Of a stretch of 55,946 nt of DNA, positions 42,686 to 51,304 are shown in pieces. Source of the DNA: Clostridia bacterium (lineage in GTDB: Bacteria > Bacillota > Clostridia > UBA1212 > UBA1255); assembly GCA_017517275.1 (NCBI GenBank), contig JAFWZX010000005.1, positions 1 to 55,946 of the forward strand, written 5' to 3'. Position 1 is the stretch's first letter; the number at the start of each line of letters is the position of its first letter. The position numbers and the translations under genes are program-made. The notes under the pieces were generated by a model. The model was not told where the DNA came from and ran no database searches. It saw only the letters and a list, made by a program, of their open reading frames with translations.

Positions 42686-43630
42686 TCAAAGAAGATATTC
42701 ACTTACGTCTCCTATGTCAAAACCTTTATGAACAGCCATGTTAATTCCGTTTGAAATCGCAAGACTCATTCTATCAATTGAGATATCTATATTTTTTGGC
42801 GTAACGACCATATTGCCTGCATTATTGCGGGCAATACTATTTATTACGTCCTCATCAACACTGCTGCCTTCTAAGTTGTTTATAATATCGTAAGCAATTG
42901 TAACGCTGTCAACTACAGTCGGAACTCCTATTGCAACGACCGGAACTCCTAACGTATCAGATGACAATTCCATTCGGTGATTTCCTACACCGGAGCCGGG
43001 GACGATGCCGGTTGTAGATATCTGAATTGTTGTATTAATTCGATTTGTTTTTCTTGCGCATAAAGCATCTATAACAAAAATAATATCAGGACCTGCTTTT
43101 TCAATTAAACCTTTTAATATTTCGCCTGTCTCAATGCCTGTTGTACCCAAAACTCCCGGAGATACAGCACTTACTGTACCTAGTCTTTTATCTACTGTAT
43201 TTTTAAGTTGTTCAGATGTTTTCACGTGGCGCGTTACAACTATCTTATCAACAACTTTTGGACCTAAAGAGTCAGGTGTGATATTTTTGTTGCCCAAACC
43301 GACTACCATCACCGATGGTTCTTTTTTGTTTATCTGCGAAATAAAGGGTAACAGGCATTCCGTAATCGAGGATGCTAACTCCTTGTGGATATCCAGTGTG
43401 TTTAAATCAGGGTTTTTTAGTTCAATAGTTATATATTTTCCTTTTTTCTTACCGATTTTATTTGCAGCTTCATCTGATGTTATATTTATTTTTGTTATTA
43501 CAACGTAGTTTTTTTCCAACGTGTCAACGCTCATTCCTTCCGGGATCTTTGAAGAGTTATTCATCTTCTTTGTTTTCTGCTCATCTATCATTTCTTGCGC
43601 TTCAAGCGCTAAATCAGTACGTATGTTCAT
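42686..43630 (-). CDS. gpr: Spore germination protease GPR
   Basis: A 314-residue aspartic-type protease that degrades small acid-soluble spore proteins at germination. N-terminal RTDLALEA is the family's processing region; other motifs: VMVVGLGNKNITPDSLGPKV, VSPGVLGTTGIETGE, and FVIDALCAR with the catalytic-type Asp. The C-terminal ISRMSLAISNGIN-like segment is present. Minus-strand GAGGTG lies before the ATG. In spore-formers it is made as zymogen under sigma-G; no clear sigma-G promoter was recognised. It points to sporulation ability. Confidence 0.95.
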   Translation of the reverse strand: MNIRTDLALEAQEMIDEQKTKKMNNSSKIPEGMSVDTLEKNYVVITKINITSDEAANKIGKKKGKYITIELKNPDLNTLDIHKELASSITECLLPFISQINKKEPSVMVVGLGNKNITPDSLGPKVVDKIVVTRHVKTSEQLKNTVDKRLGTVSAVSPGVLGTTGIETGEILKGLIEKAGPDIIFVIDALCARKTNRINTTIQISTTGIVPGSGVGNHRMELSSDTLGVPVVAIGVPTVVDSVTIAYDIINNLEGSSVDEDVINSIARNNAGNMVVTPKNIDISIDRMSLAISNGINMAVHKGFDIGDVSEYLL

Positions 43631-43686
43631 TTTTTATACACCTCACTATTTTTATATAGTTTGTCCACGGAAAGCCTATATAATTC

Positions 43687-43715
43687 TTGAAAAGTAAAAG
43701 GCTTTGTGATATATT
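43687..43715 (+). promoter_or_regulatory. Promoter of ilvE
   Basis: TTGAAA at 43687-43692, 17 bases, TATATT at 43710-43715. The start codon of ilvE is 34 bases further, so the leader is too short for a T-box. Confidence 0.65.
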
Positions 43716-43748
43716 AAAAAGAACATAATTCTTTTTGGAGGTTTTGTT

Positions 43749-44816
43749 ATGGACATAAAATTCATAAAAAATAATAATCTTAAAAATAAGCCTGCAGATC
43801 AGTCTAAGTTAGGATTCGGAAAGCTTTTTACAGACTATATGTTTGTTATGGACTACGATGTAAATAAAGGTTGGTATGATCCGAGAATTGAACCGTATGC
43901 CCCGATTTCTCTCGATCCTTCTGCTATGATTTTCCATTACGGACAAGGTATTTTTGAAGGCCTCAAGGCATACAAAACTGCTGACGGACGTATTCTTTTG
44001 TTCCGTCCCGACATGAATTTCAAGCGTGCCAACGTTTCAAATGAGCGTCTTTGTATTCCTCAGATAGATGAGGCTTTTGCTATAGAAGCATTAATTAAAT
44101 TGATTAATATTGAGAAGGATTGGATTCCGACAGAACCAGGCACATCTCTTTATATAAGACCTTTCATTATAGCAACTGACCCTTATCTGGGTGTTAAGCC
44201 AAGCTCAACGTATAAGTTTATGATTATTCTTTCTCCTGTTGGTGCATATTATCCGGAGGGCCTTAACCCTGTGAAAATCTACGTAGAGGATGAATACGTA
44301 AGAGCAGTTAGAGGCGGTATTGGTTTTGCTAAGACTCCGGGCAACTATGCAGCAAGTATCCGTGCACAGGAAAAAGCATATGAATTAGGCTATACTCAAG
44401 TTCTTTGGCTCGATGGTATCGATCAAAAGTATATTGAAGAAGTCGGCACAATGAACGTATTCTTCGTAGTTGACGGCGAGATTCTTACACCGGCACTCAA
44501 CGGAAGTATTTTGGCAGGTGTTACTCGAGATTCTACTATTAATTTGCTCAAGAGCTGGGGTTATAAAGTAAATGAGAGGAAGATTAATATAGAAGAACTG
44601 AAGGCCGCTTACGACGAGGGTAAACTTCAGGAAATCTTCGGCACAGGTACGGCAGCTGTTATTTCACCTGTCGGTGAGCTTAATTGGGAAGGCCATAAGA
44701 TGGTAATTAACAATGGTGAGATCGGTGCTTTATCTCAAAAGATATATGACACTATTACAGGTATTCAAAGCGGCAAACTTGAAGATACTATGAATTGGAC
44801 TGTAGAAGTAAAATAA
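43749..44816 (+). CDS. ilvE: Branched-chain amino acid aminotransferase
   Basis: A 355-residue PLP aminotransferase interconverting branched-chain amino acids and 2-oxo acids with glutamate. Motifs: [38 protein letters not shown], the PLP lysine in [32 protein letters not shown] and [11 protein letters not shown]. Length and motif order match the large IlvE type (TIGR01123). GGAGG precedes ATG. Its own promoter at 43687. Stop is two bases before the following lipoprotein gene. Confidence 0.96.
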   Translation: MDIKFIKNNNLKNKPADQSKLGFGKLFTDYMFVMDYDVNKGWYDPRIEPYAPISLDPSAMIFHYGQGIFEGLKAYKTADGRILLFRPDMNFKRANVSNERLCIPQIDEAFAIEALIKLINIEKDWIPTEPGTSLYIRPFIIATDPYLGVKPSSTYKFMIILSPVGAYYPEGLNPVKIYVEDEYVRAVRGGIGFAKTPGNYAASIRAQEKAYELGYTQVLWLDGIDQKYIEEVGTMNVFFVVDGEILTPALNGSILAGVTRDSTINLLKSWGYKVNERKINIEELKAAYDEGKLQEIFGTGTAAVISPVGELNWEGHKMVINNGEIGALSQKIYDTITGIQSGKLEDTMNWTVEVK

Positions 44817-44818
44817 TC

Positions 44819-45562
44819 ATGGAATTTATGAAATATAATAGGTTGCCAGTTTGTATATTACTTTTTATCAGCGTGTTCATTATCCTATGTAGTTGCGGCG
44901 AAGTTTCGAATAATGAAAACCGTACAACACATAAACCGGAAAGCAGTGCTGCTTCGACTTTAGATTCTTCACCTAGTCCGTCTTCGACACCGGAAACCGG
45001 TATGTATGATATTACATACGAACAACTTGTGGACAGTATATTACGTGAGGCTCAGACTGTTGCTGATTTCATAAGAGATAACGACTTTGATTATAGCGAG
45101 GATTTACGTATTAATCCGGCGTATAATTGGGCAGAATTAGACGAGACGAAGGCATTAGATTCTTCTGAAAGACTTGTAAGTTGCGACAGATTTGTCGGTT
45201 GGGTGTTATATAGAGTCGGTTTTACTGATCAACCTAAAGATACCGGATATCTTGTTTATACTTTTTCGGAATTCTGCGAGGCAATGGGATTTAAGAAAAT
45301 TACGAAGGTTGCAACATTGCAACCCGGTGATATAGTTTTTATTAATCCTAATTCAGCTCACGGCGGGAAACCGGGACATATGTTTATATGTGCCAGTGAC
45401 AATATGGGATATAATGTCTATCTTCGATATGACGCAGGAAGCCAGCAGAGAGTAGAGTGCGTAAAAGGTACAGAATTTGAAAAGGGAAAGCAACCTTTTA
45501 AAGAAAAGATAAACAATTTTTGTTATGCTTACCGTCCTTGTGTTGATGAATTAGTTAAATAA
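44819..45562 (+). CDS. Predicted lipoprotein with NlpC/P60- or CHAP-like amidase domain
   Basis: A 247-residue protein. ATG 44819 lies two bases after ilvE; a second ATG at 44828 is possible and neither has a strong ribosome site. Lipobox IILCSC, then a Ser/Pro-rich linker. The catalytic-like region has SCDRFVGWVLYRVGF (Cys), LQPGDIVFINP and PGHMFICAS (His), the Cys-His order of papain-like peptidoglycan amidases. Exact family unsure. A strong terminator follows. Confidence 0.72.
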   Translation: MEFMKYNRLPVCILLFISVFIILCSCGEVSNNENRTTHKPESSAASTLDSSPSPSSTPETGMYDITYEQLVDSILREAQTVADFIRDNDFDYSEDLRINPAYNWAELDETKALDSSERLVSCDRFVGWVLYRVGFTDQPKDTGYLVYTFSEFCEAMGFKKITKVATLQPGDIVFINPNSAHGGKPGHMFICASDNMGYNVYLRYDAGSQQRVECVKGTEFEKGKQPFKEKINNFCYAYRPCVDELVK

Positions 45563-45576
45563 GCATCTTATACTTT

Positions 45577-45608
45577 AAAACCGCCTGTCCGTTTAGACAG
45601 GCGGTTTT
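45577..45608. terminator. Bidirectional rho-independent terminator
   Basis: Perfect 13-bp stem, AAAACCGCCTGTC (45577-45589) and GACAGGCGGTTTT (45596-45608), 6-base loop. A and T tracts on the two sides let it serve both the plus-strand lipoprotein gene and the convergent alpha-galactosidase gene. Confidence 0.88.
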
Positions 45609-45636
45609 GTGTTATGAAAAAATGACTGCCGTGAAA

Positions 45637-47544
45637 TCAAAGAGCTTTATACATGATGATTTTTGAAGAATACTTTTCGAGAATATCAAGAGGGAAGCCA
45701 TTCTCGATAAGATTGCTACCGCTAATGCAAACTTTATCTTCTGTATCTATATCATAAAACTCATAAGTTTTATCTCTTAAGATTCCTTTTATTGGTAAAT
45801 CCATGTGCTTGCATGATGAATTACGACGTCTGAAGGCCATGATAATACCGTCTGAATGATTTGGTCTGTCATATTGATATGCGGCCCAGTTGGTATCTTC
45901 ACAATATGCCTTTTCTAATTCATAAAAGTCTTCATAGAAATAATCACGTATTTTATTGTAGTCGCTTACAGCTTTACGTGTTACTTCAAAGTCATGATCG
46001 TCCATCTTTAAGAAACCTGAGCACCAAAAAGCCGCAGTCCAGGCAGCTGCATACGTACTTCTGTGAGCATAAAGATCACTCTTAATCTTTATGGCACCGC
46101 CTGTGTAGGGGAGGTATCTGGAAATATTCATTGTATGTACCTGAATAACGTCAGGATTAGGATTGAAAACACAATAGAAATCACTTCTCCAAATCGGAAT
46201 ACTTCTTGATAAAAGTTCAAAATCAAGACGCTTTCCGCCTCCGGCACAGTCGTCGATTGTAATATCAGGATATCTTTCTAAGAGAGAATCCCATAATTTG
46301 TAAAGACCTGTAATTTGTTTGATTTGGCAAAGACCGTGTCTGCCGGGTTCGTCATGTTCTTTCCAACAGGTAGCAGATTGAAGGAAGTTATAGTCCTGTC
46401 TGTAGCACTTAACATGAAGCGTATCTATGACTTTGCAGATTGTTTTAAACATATGTTCTCTTGCTTCATCAATGCCCAAATTATACATATAATTATAATC
46501 ATAGGCCTTAAGGAGCCATTCCGGATGTTCTTTTACCAAGGGGCAGGTATCCACAACTCGTTCCGGTTCAAACCACAAAAGGAGTTTCATCCCTGCATCC
46601 TCAATAGCTTTTGATACTTCAAGCATTCCGTCAGGATGGAATTTAGTATTAACATTCCAGTTTCCTGTGTGAAGCGCCCAGTCGCCTGTAAAACAGTCCT
46701 GCGACAGCTCTTTTCCTTCACCGTGCCAACCGGCATCAATCCAATAATATTCGAAATTGCATTTTTCCTCTTTAAGCTTATTAATACGTCTTATCATCTC
46801 GTCGCTTGGAAGTCCGCCCCAACCTTCTATTGATAAAGGCCCGTTCTTAGGACGTCCCGGCTTTGTAAGAAGGGAGAAGTATTTGCGCATTAATTTTCTG
46901 ATTTTATTATACTTTGTCGCTTGATCACAGTCGTATTCCATTACAAAAACGGAACTTGTTCTGACTTCTTCTCCGGGATGAAGGTAGAAATCTAAATCCT
47001 GAATTCCCGTTTTTACGACGATTCCGTCTTTAGTACGGGCGAAACGAGCTTCCCATTGTCCACTCCATCCTATACCGACAAAAGAGCCTTTATTGCCGCG
47101 CTTAACGTCGAAATAAGGCATATAACCTGTAGAGGATGTACCTTGAACAGGACAAAAAGTTTTATTCATACCAACCTGCATGAAATTATCTACCATACGG
47201 AACTCGTCGGCAATCTCATAATCCTCAGCAACACTGTTTACAATACCGTACATAGATACAACGTCTGCTGTCGTATCTGCATCGCATCTGTATCCCGGAT
47301 GAAACCATGCATTCGGTTCCATTTCAACCAGCATATCGCAATCCCAAATTTCAGAAAGGGATTTACTGTCGGCGTCAGATATATTTTTAAAAGTGTACAT
47401 CCATTTAATTGCATCGCAATCTTCCATTACCTGCGTATAACGTGTTATTTTAATAGTGTTATCAAGAATTGCGACGTCATTATCAAAAAAAATGTTCTTG
47501 TGTTCAACACCATCGTATTTAAGTGTAAGACTTGGTTTTATCAA
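45637..47544 (-). CDS. GH36 alpha-galactosidase
   Basis: A 635-residue glycoside hydrolase without signal peptide, so probably cytoplasmic, releasing galactose from alpha-galactosides. Motifs: FEYYWIDAGWHGEG, GMKLLLWFEPERV, the nucleophile Asp in CYRQDYNF, DDCAGGGKRLDFELLSR, and the likely acid/base Asp in PIWRSDFYC. Start: the minus strand has AGGAGGT at 47554-47560 exactly 9 bases before a TTG at 47544, whereas the ATGs at 47595 and 47586 would put that site inside the gene. A TTG start is therefore chosen. The N-terminal beta-sandwich is shorter than in large GH36 enzymes. Divergent from the solute-binding gene. Confidence 0.9.
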   Translation of the reverse strand: MIKPSLTLKYDGVEHKNIFFDNDVAILDNTIKITRYTQVMEDCDAIKWMYTFKNISDADSKSLSEIWDCDMLVEMEPNAWFHPGYRCDADTTADVVSMYGIVNSVAEDYEIADEFRMVDNFMQVGMNKTFCPVQGTSSTGYMPYFDVKRGNKGSFVGIGWSGQWEARFARTKDGIVVKTGIQDLDFYLHPGEEVRTSSVFVMEYDCDQATKYNKIRKLMRKYFSLLTKPGRPKNGPLSIEGWGGLPSDEMIRRINKLKEEKCNFEYYWIDAGWHGEGKELSQDCFTGDWALHTGNWNVNTKFHPDGMLEVSKAIEDAGMKLLLWFEPERVVDTCPLVKEHPEWLLKAYDYNYMYNLGIDEAREHMFKTICKVIDTLHVKCYRQDYNFLQSATCWKEHDEPGRHGLCQIKQITGLYKLWDSLLERYPDITIDDCAGGGKRLDFELLSRSIPIWRSDFYCVFNPNPDVIQVHTMNISRYLPYTGGAIKIKSDLYAHRSTYAAAWTAAFWCSGFLKMDDHDFEVTRKAVSDYNKIRDYFYEDFYELEKAYCEDTNWAAYQYDRPNHSDGIIMAFRRRNSSCKHMDLPIKGILRDKTYEFYDIDTEDKVCISGSNLIENGFPLDILEKYSSKIIMYKAL

Positions 47545-47662
47545 TTTAACCGTACCTCCTGTGAAATTATGATGTAAGTATATCATTTTTATCATTAAGA
47601 GTATAGCAGAAATTTATGTTTTTCCTTGAAATCAAATTAGAGGATATTTAGGGCGGCTTATT

Positions 47663-47724
47663 TGGAGAATTTTATTTAACTTTAAATTTTTTATGTTGCT
47701 ATGGAGAATTTTTTGTGATATCAT
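47663..47724 (+). promoter_or_regulatory. Promoter with an 11-bp direct repeat, upstream of the solute-binding gene
   Basis: TGGAGAATTTT occurs at 47663-47673 and 47702-47712, 39 bases apart. The second copy fills the start of the 17-base spacer between TTGCTA (47696-47701) and TATCAT (47719-47724). This could be a regulator-bound promoter facing the solute-binding gene in the divergent region with the alpha-galactosidase. Confidence 0.45.
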
Positions 47725-47756
47725 TTACTCAATTTTTGAAAGCAGGTGAAGTATTA

Positions 47757-49133
47757 ATGAATGTTAAAAAATTTGCTTCCATTGTTCTGATTTCTTTAAT
47801 GATAATATCTTGTATCAGTTGTGTGAGTAAACCTCCGGTTCAGTCAGGTTTCCTTGATGAATCTGTACAGTTTGATGACCTTAATATTAAAGGTGAGGTT
47901 ACTTTTACAATAAGTAATGAATCCGGAACAAAGGCAGAATCCGTTGCTCCTAAGGCTCTTGCTAAAGCTTTTATGCAGGCATATCCGAACACCACTGTTA
48001 AAATTGATGACTCTTCAAGATCATCATATGAGATCAGAATCGTTGGCGGTACCATCGGTGACGTTTTTTGGTGTGACTCAGATGATGCTGCTAAATATAA
48101 GACCCAGCACAGCGCTCTTATGGCTCTTGACTATTACATAAGGCCTCTTGGTATAAACTTAAACGACGTATTTATCGGTTCACGTGGTGCCGGTATGATT
48201 GACGGTATGTTCTACATGGTTCCAAGAGAATTATCACAGCAGGCATTGGTGTATAACAAAGATGCGTTAGAAGAAGCAGGTGTTTCTATTCCGCAAGACA
48301 GAGCAATGACATGGGACGAATTCAAACAAATTTGTATTCAAGTTACAGAAGAATCCGATACGGGTGCGGCATATACTCAGGTTGGCGCACAAATGTACGT
48401 AGGTTGGCAAAGGTCATGGATTGCTTTTGCAGAAGGATGGGGCGGTGTATGGTGTCACTCAGAGGATAAATACATTACATTTACGTCAAGTCCTGAGGTT
48501 ATGTACGGCTTAAACGAACTTGTTGATGCTTGTCTTACAGGTTGGATGAAGCCTTCTGACGTTCCGCTGTCGGGCGACCTTGGGTCAAAGTACAACGGAT
48601 TGTCATCGAAGGATTACGTATTCCAACAGATGGGACATATTCAGTGGCTCACAAGAATTCGTACAGAGTACGAAAGAGCTGCAACTAACTGGGATTTCAC
48701 ATACTATCCTCAGTTCCCGACTCACGTAGTTTGCAGTGAAGCTACCGGCTACGTTGTATATAACAGAACAACAAATAAAGATACTGCAGCAGCTTTAGCT
48801 CTGTTCTTCCTCACAGAAGCAGGTCAGGAAGCATATCACTCACAAACCGGTGGCGGTGTTCCGGCTCTTCAAACACTTTCAGAAGCTGCTTTCTGGAGAT
48901 ATCCTAATGACGAGGATCTTTGCGACAAGAATTGGGACGTATTTGTAGCATATCCTGAGTGCACAATTCAGGGTAATACAGTTGTTAGAATGCCGATTGA
49001 CATTTCAAATCTTTTCTCACATCAAAATATGATTAACATATTCCAGCAGATTTTTGCAGGAGCGAGAAGCTTGGAAGATGCCTTCGGAAACTTGGAAACA
49101 AAAGCAAACGAGTTGTGGGAAACACTATATTAA
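47757..49133 (+). CDS. Extracellular solute-binding lipoprotein of an ABC importer
   Basis: A 458-residue lipoprotein: ATG 47757 follows AGGTGA; signal helix with lipobox SCISC. The mature part is a family-1-like sugar-binding fold: KAFMQAYPNTTVKIDDS, IGDVFWCDSDDAAKY, MVPRELSQQALVYNKDAL, RAMTWDEFKQIC, FAEGWGGVWC, GYVVYNRTTNKDTAAALALF and LTEAGQEAYHSQTGGGVPAL. The aromatic residues fit a sugar ligand, in line with the adjacent alpha-galactosidase. No permease or ATPase genes follow, so it is an orphan here. Confidence 0.9.
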   Translation: MNVKKFASIVLISLMIISCISCVSKPPVQSGFLDESVQFDDLNIKGEVTFTISNESGTKAESVAPKALAKAFMQAYPNTTVKIDDSSRSSYEIRIVGGTIGDVFWCDSDDAAKYKTQHSALMALDYYIRPLGINLNDVFIGSRGAGMIDGMFYMVPRELSQQALVYNKDALEEAGVSIPQDRAMTWDEFKQICIQVTEESDTGAAYTQVGAQMYVGWQRSWIAFAEGWGGVWCHSEDKYITFTSSPEVMYGLNELVDACLTGWMKPSDVPLSGDLGSKYNGLSSKDYVFQQMGHIQWLTRIRTEYERAATNWDFTYYPQFPTHVVCSEATGYVVYNRTTNKDTAAALALFFLTEAGQEAYHSQTGGGVPALQTLSEAAFWRYPNDEDLCDKNWDVFVAYPECTIQGNTVVRMPIDISNLFSHQNMINIFQQIFAGARSLEDAFGNLETKANELWETLY

Positions 49134-49162
49134 ATTGTAATTTAATAACATAACAAATCAAT

Positions 49163-49204
49163 CTCCCGAATATATTTTAATAAATATGTTCGGGAGGTTT
49201 TTTT
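49163..49204 (+). terminator. Hairpin terminator that includes the spoIIIAA ribosome site
   Basis: CTCCCGAA (49163-49170) pairs with TTCGGGAG (49189-49196), loop of 18 AT-rich bases which can extend the stem, followed by G and seven T. The 3' arm plus the next G is GGGAGG, the only ribosome site for the spoIIIAA ATG at 49205. So the same bases end the upstream transcript and could hide the ribosome site. Confidence 0.75.
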
Positions 49205-50152
49205 ATGAAGCTCAATTCTTTTAAAAATGAGATTACGGACAGGTTAGGCGGTAATTGTGCCGATATAGTATACAATTTTTTTCAATCTAATCCTGATATG
49301 TTAGAGAGTGCCGGAGAAATAAGAATCCGGGCAGGATTGCCTCTTAGTGTAAGTTGCCGGAATACTAATTATTACGTTTCCTCATCAGGACTTAAAGCGT
49401 CGGCTGAAAAGGCCTATAGACCAACTAAGTACGAAATAAACAGCATTTTCACTCGAATATGCCGCAATTCTTTATATGCATTTAAGGAAGATATTAAATG
49501 TGGATTTGTCACTCTCCCAGGGGGGCATCGGGTAGGTATAGCAGGCAAAATATTACCGGATGGAGCGATATATGAAGTATCGAGTCTTAATATCAGAATA
49601 TCAAGAGAAATCAAAAACTGCTCCCTTAAAATACTGCGACATATTATCAGAAACAGATATGACGTATATAATACTTTAATCATTTCTCCGCCGGTTTGCG
49701 GTAAGACAACAATAATACGTGATATTGCAAGAATATTAGGTACCGGTAACGAAGAACCGGATTTTGCAGGGGTGAACGTCGGACTCATCGATGAAAGGTC
49801 AGAGATTGCGGCCTGCTATCAAGGTATTCCTACAAATGATGTTGGACTAATGACGGATGTTTATGATTCATGTCCAAAAGACAAAGGGATATTGATGATG
49901 ATACGTACCATGGCGCCCAAAATAATTATAACAGATGAGATAGGCGGAAGCGGAGACGCTGATGTTATTTCTTGTGCAATGAACGCAGGGGTCAGAATAA
50001 TAGCCACCGCTCACGGATATAGCTTTGATGATATGCAGGTTAGACAAGAAATAAAAGAAATGATTAGAAACGGCGTTTTTGAACGATATATAACCCTAAG
50101 TAACAGACACGGCCCGGCAACAATTGAAGAAGTCAGAGGTGGTACGACATGA
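49205..50152 (+). CDS. spoIIIAA: Stage III sporulation ATPase SpoIIIAA
   Basis: A 315-residue secretion-type ATPase of the SpoIIIA-SpoIIQ channel that connects mother cell and forespore. Motifs: PPVCGKTTIIRDIAR (Walker A), VGLIDERSEIAACYQGIPTN, and IITDEIGGSGDADVISCAMN (Walker B). The ATG follows the GGGAGG inside the preceding hairpin. It heads the spoIIIA operon, made in the mother cell under sigma-E in model organisms; no clear sigma-E promoter was recognised in the 71-base gap. Overlaps spoIIIAB by 4 bases. Confidence 0.95.
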   Translation: MKLNSFKNEITDRLGGNCADIVYNFFQSNPDMLESAGEIRIRAGLPLSVSCRNTNYYVSSSGLKASAEKAYRPTKYEINSIFTRICRNSLYAFKEDIKCGFVTLPGGHRVGIAGKILPDGAIYEVSSLNIRISREIKNCSLKILRHIIRNRYDVYNTLIISPPVCGKTTIIRDIARILGTGNEEPDFAGVNVGLIDERSEIAACYQGIPTNDVGLMTDVYDSCPKDKGILMMIRTMAPKIIITDEIGGSGDADVISCAMNAGVRIIATAHGYSFDDMQVRQEIKEMIRNGVFERYITLSNRHGPATIEEVRGGTT

Positions 50153-50679
50153 TTACGTTGAAAATTATAGGCGCAATTATGATTTTAATATCAGGCTACC
50201 TGTTTGGAAAGCATATTAAAGATGACATGAGAAAAAGAACGGAGGTAATTAACTACATAAACAAAGCTCTTGCTTATATAGATAATAAAATAATAATAGA
50301 AAATGCATATCTTGAAGACGTTTTGTCAAAATGTGCGGATGAAATATACAAACAAGCAAATGTGCCGCAACCGTTTTCTTCCGTTTCGGAAATGATTTAC
50401 TGCAACAAGCAAAATATAAATGAGGCATGGGAGACGTGCCTTACAGACTTTTATGCAGAAAATGATTACATAAAGAATGAGGAAAAAGAATACATTTCGC
50501 AGATCGGTAATTGTCTGTCTCTTGCAGATAAGGAAAGACAATCAGAAGGATTAAAAACGATAATGGATAATTTAGATAAAATCGAAAAAAAAGCAGATGA
50601 AAAAACAAAAAAAGACGGAAAAATGGCTATGAGGACGTCAATGATTTGCGCCGTGTTGCTTATAATATTAATTATATAA
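50149..50679 (+). CDS. spoIIIAB: Stage III sporulation protein SpoIIIAB
   Basis: A 176-residue membrane protein, a relative of GspF-type secretion platform proteins. N-terminal helix (IIGAIMILISGYLFGKHI), helical cytoplasmic domain and C-terminal helix (MICAVLLIILII). ATGA overlap with spoIIIAA. Length matches the family. Confidence 0.9.
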   Translation: MITLKIIGAIMILISGYLFGKHIKDDMRKRTEVINYINKALAYIDNKIIIENAYLEDVLSKCADEIYKQANVPQPFSSVSEMIYCNKQNINEAWETCLTDFYAENDYIKNEEKEYISQIGNCLSLADKERQSEGLKTIMDNLDKIEKKADEKTKKDGKMAMRTSMICAVLLIILII

Positions 50680-50691
50680 AAGAGGATGTTA

Positions 50692-50886
50692 ATGAATATT
50701 GATTTAATATTTAAAATTGCAGGAATCGGAATTGTGGTGGCAATATTGAATCTTTTGCTTTCAAAAAGCGGCAGAGATGAACAGGGAACGATGATAATAA
50801 TTGCCGGTATGATAGCTGTATTGTTGATATTGTCCGGTGAAATCGCAGATTTGTTTGAAATACTTGAGCGATTTTTCAAACGATAA
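50692..50886 (+). CDS. spoIIIAC: Stage III sporulation protein SpoIIIAC
   Basis: A 64-residue protein with two helices: IAGIGIVVAILNLLLSKSGR and MIIIAGMIAVLLILSG. ATG 50692 is chosen over 50686 because the AGAGG at 50681-50685 then has a 6-base spacing. SpoIIIAC and AD resemble each other at their N-terminal halves. Confidence 0.92.
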   Translation: MNIDLIFKIAGIGIVVAILNLLLSKSGRDEQGTMIIIAGMIAVLLILSGEIADLFEILERFFKR

Positions 50887-50902
50887 TATAAAAGGTGATT
50901 AC

Positions 50903-51292
50903 ATGGAAGAAGTACTAAAAATATCCGCTTTCTGTATCGCAGCTGTTTTAATTGTTTTGTTGGTCAAGTCGCTGAAACCGGAAATGGGTGCAGTTGTACT
51001 AATAGCAGTTACAGTAGTTATTTTTACTTACATAGCAATGTCTCTTGACGTTTTCTTTGATGCAGGGAAAGATATTATTGATAAAACCGGATTGGATAAT
51101 GAACAGATAAGCTTGTTATTTAAAATAATAGCATCAGTTTACATTTTGGAATTTGCAAGGGGGATTTGCATGGATTCAGGTGAGATAGGAATGGCGCAAA
51201 AAATTGATATGTGCGGACGAGTTTATCTGATAGTCTTGATATTACCGACTTGTGTAACTCTGATCACAACGATTATTTCATTTATACAGTAA
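50903..51292 (+). CDS. spoIIIAD: Stage III sporulation protein SpoIIIAD
   Basis: A 129-residue protein of four helices. KISAFCIAAVLIVLLVKSLK starts the SpoIIIAC/AD pattern, and the C-terminal part has YILEFARGICMDSGE. AAAGGTGAT lies before ATG 50903; a longer frame from 50837 overlaps spoIIIAC and lacks a site. Confidence 0.92.
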   Translation: MEEVLKISAFCIAAVLIVLLVKSLKPEMGAVVLIAVTVVIFTYIAMSLDVFFDAGKDIIDKTGLDNEQISLLFKIIASVYILEFARGICMDSGEIGMAQKIDMCGRVYLIVLILPTCVTLITTIISFIQ

Positions 51293-51304
51293 AAGGAAAA
51301 GAAG

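Noticed and set aside
43631..43748. T-box riboswitch upstream of ilvE
   Set aside because: The promoter at 43687 leaves a leader of about 30 bases, far too short for a T-box, and no T-box core was seen.
49134..49204. Sigma-E promoter for spoIIIAA
   Set aside because: No convincing -35/-10 sigma-E pair could be read in the 71-base gap; left unannotated.
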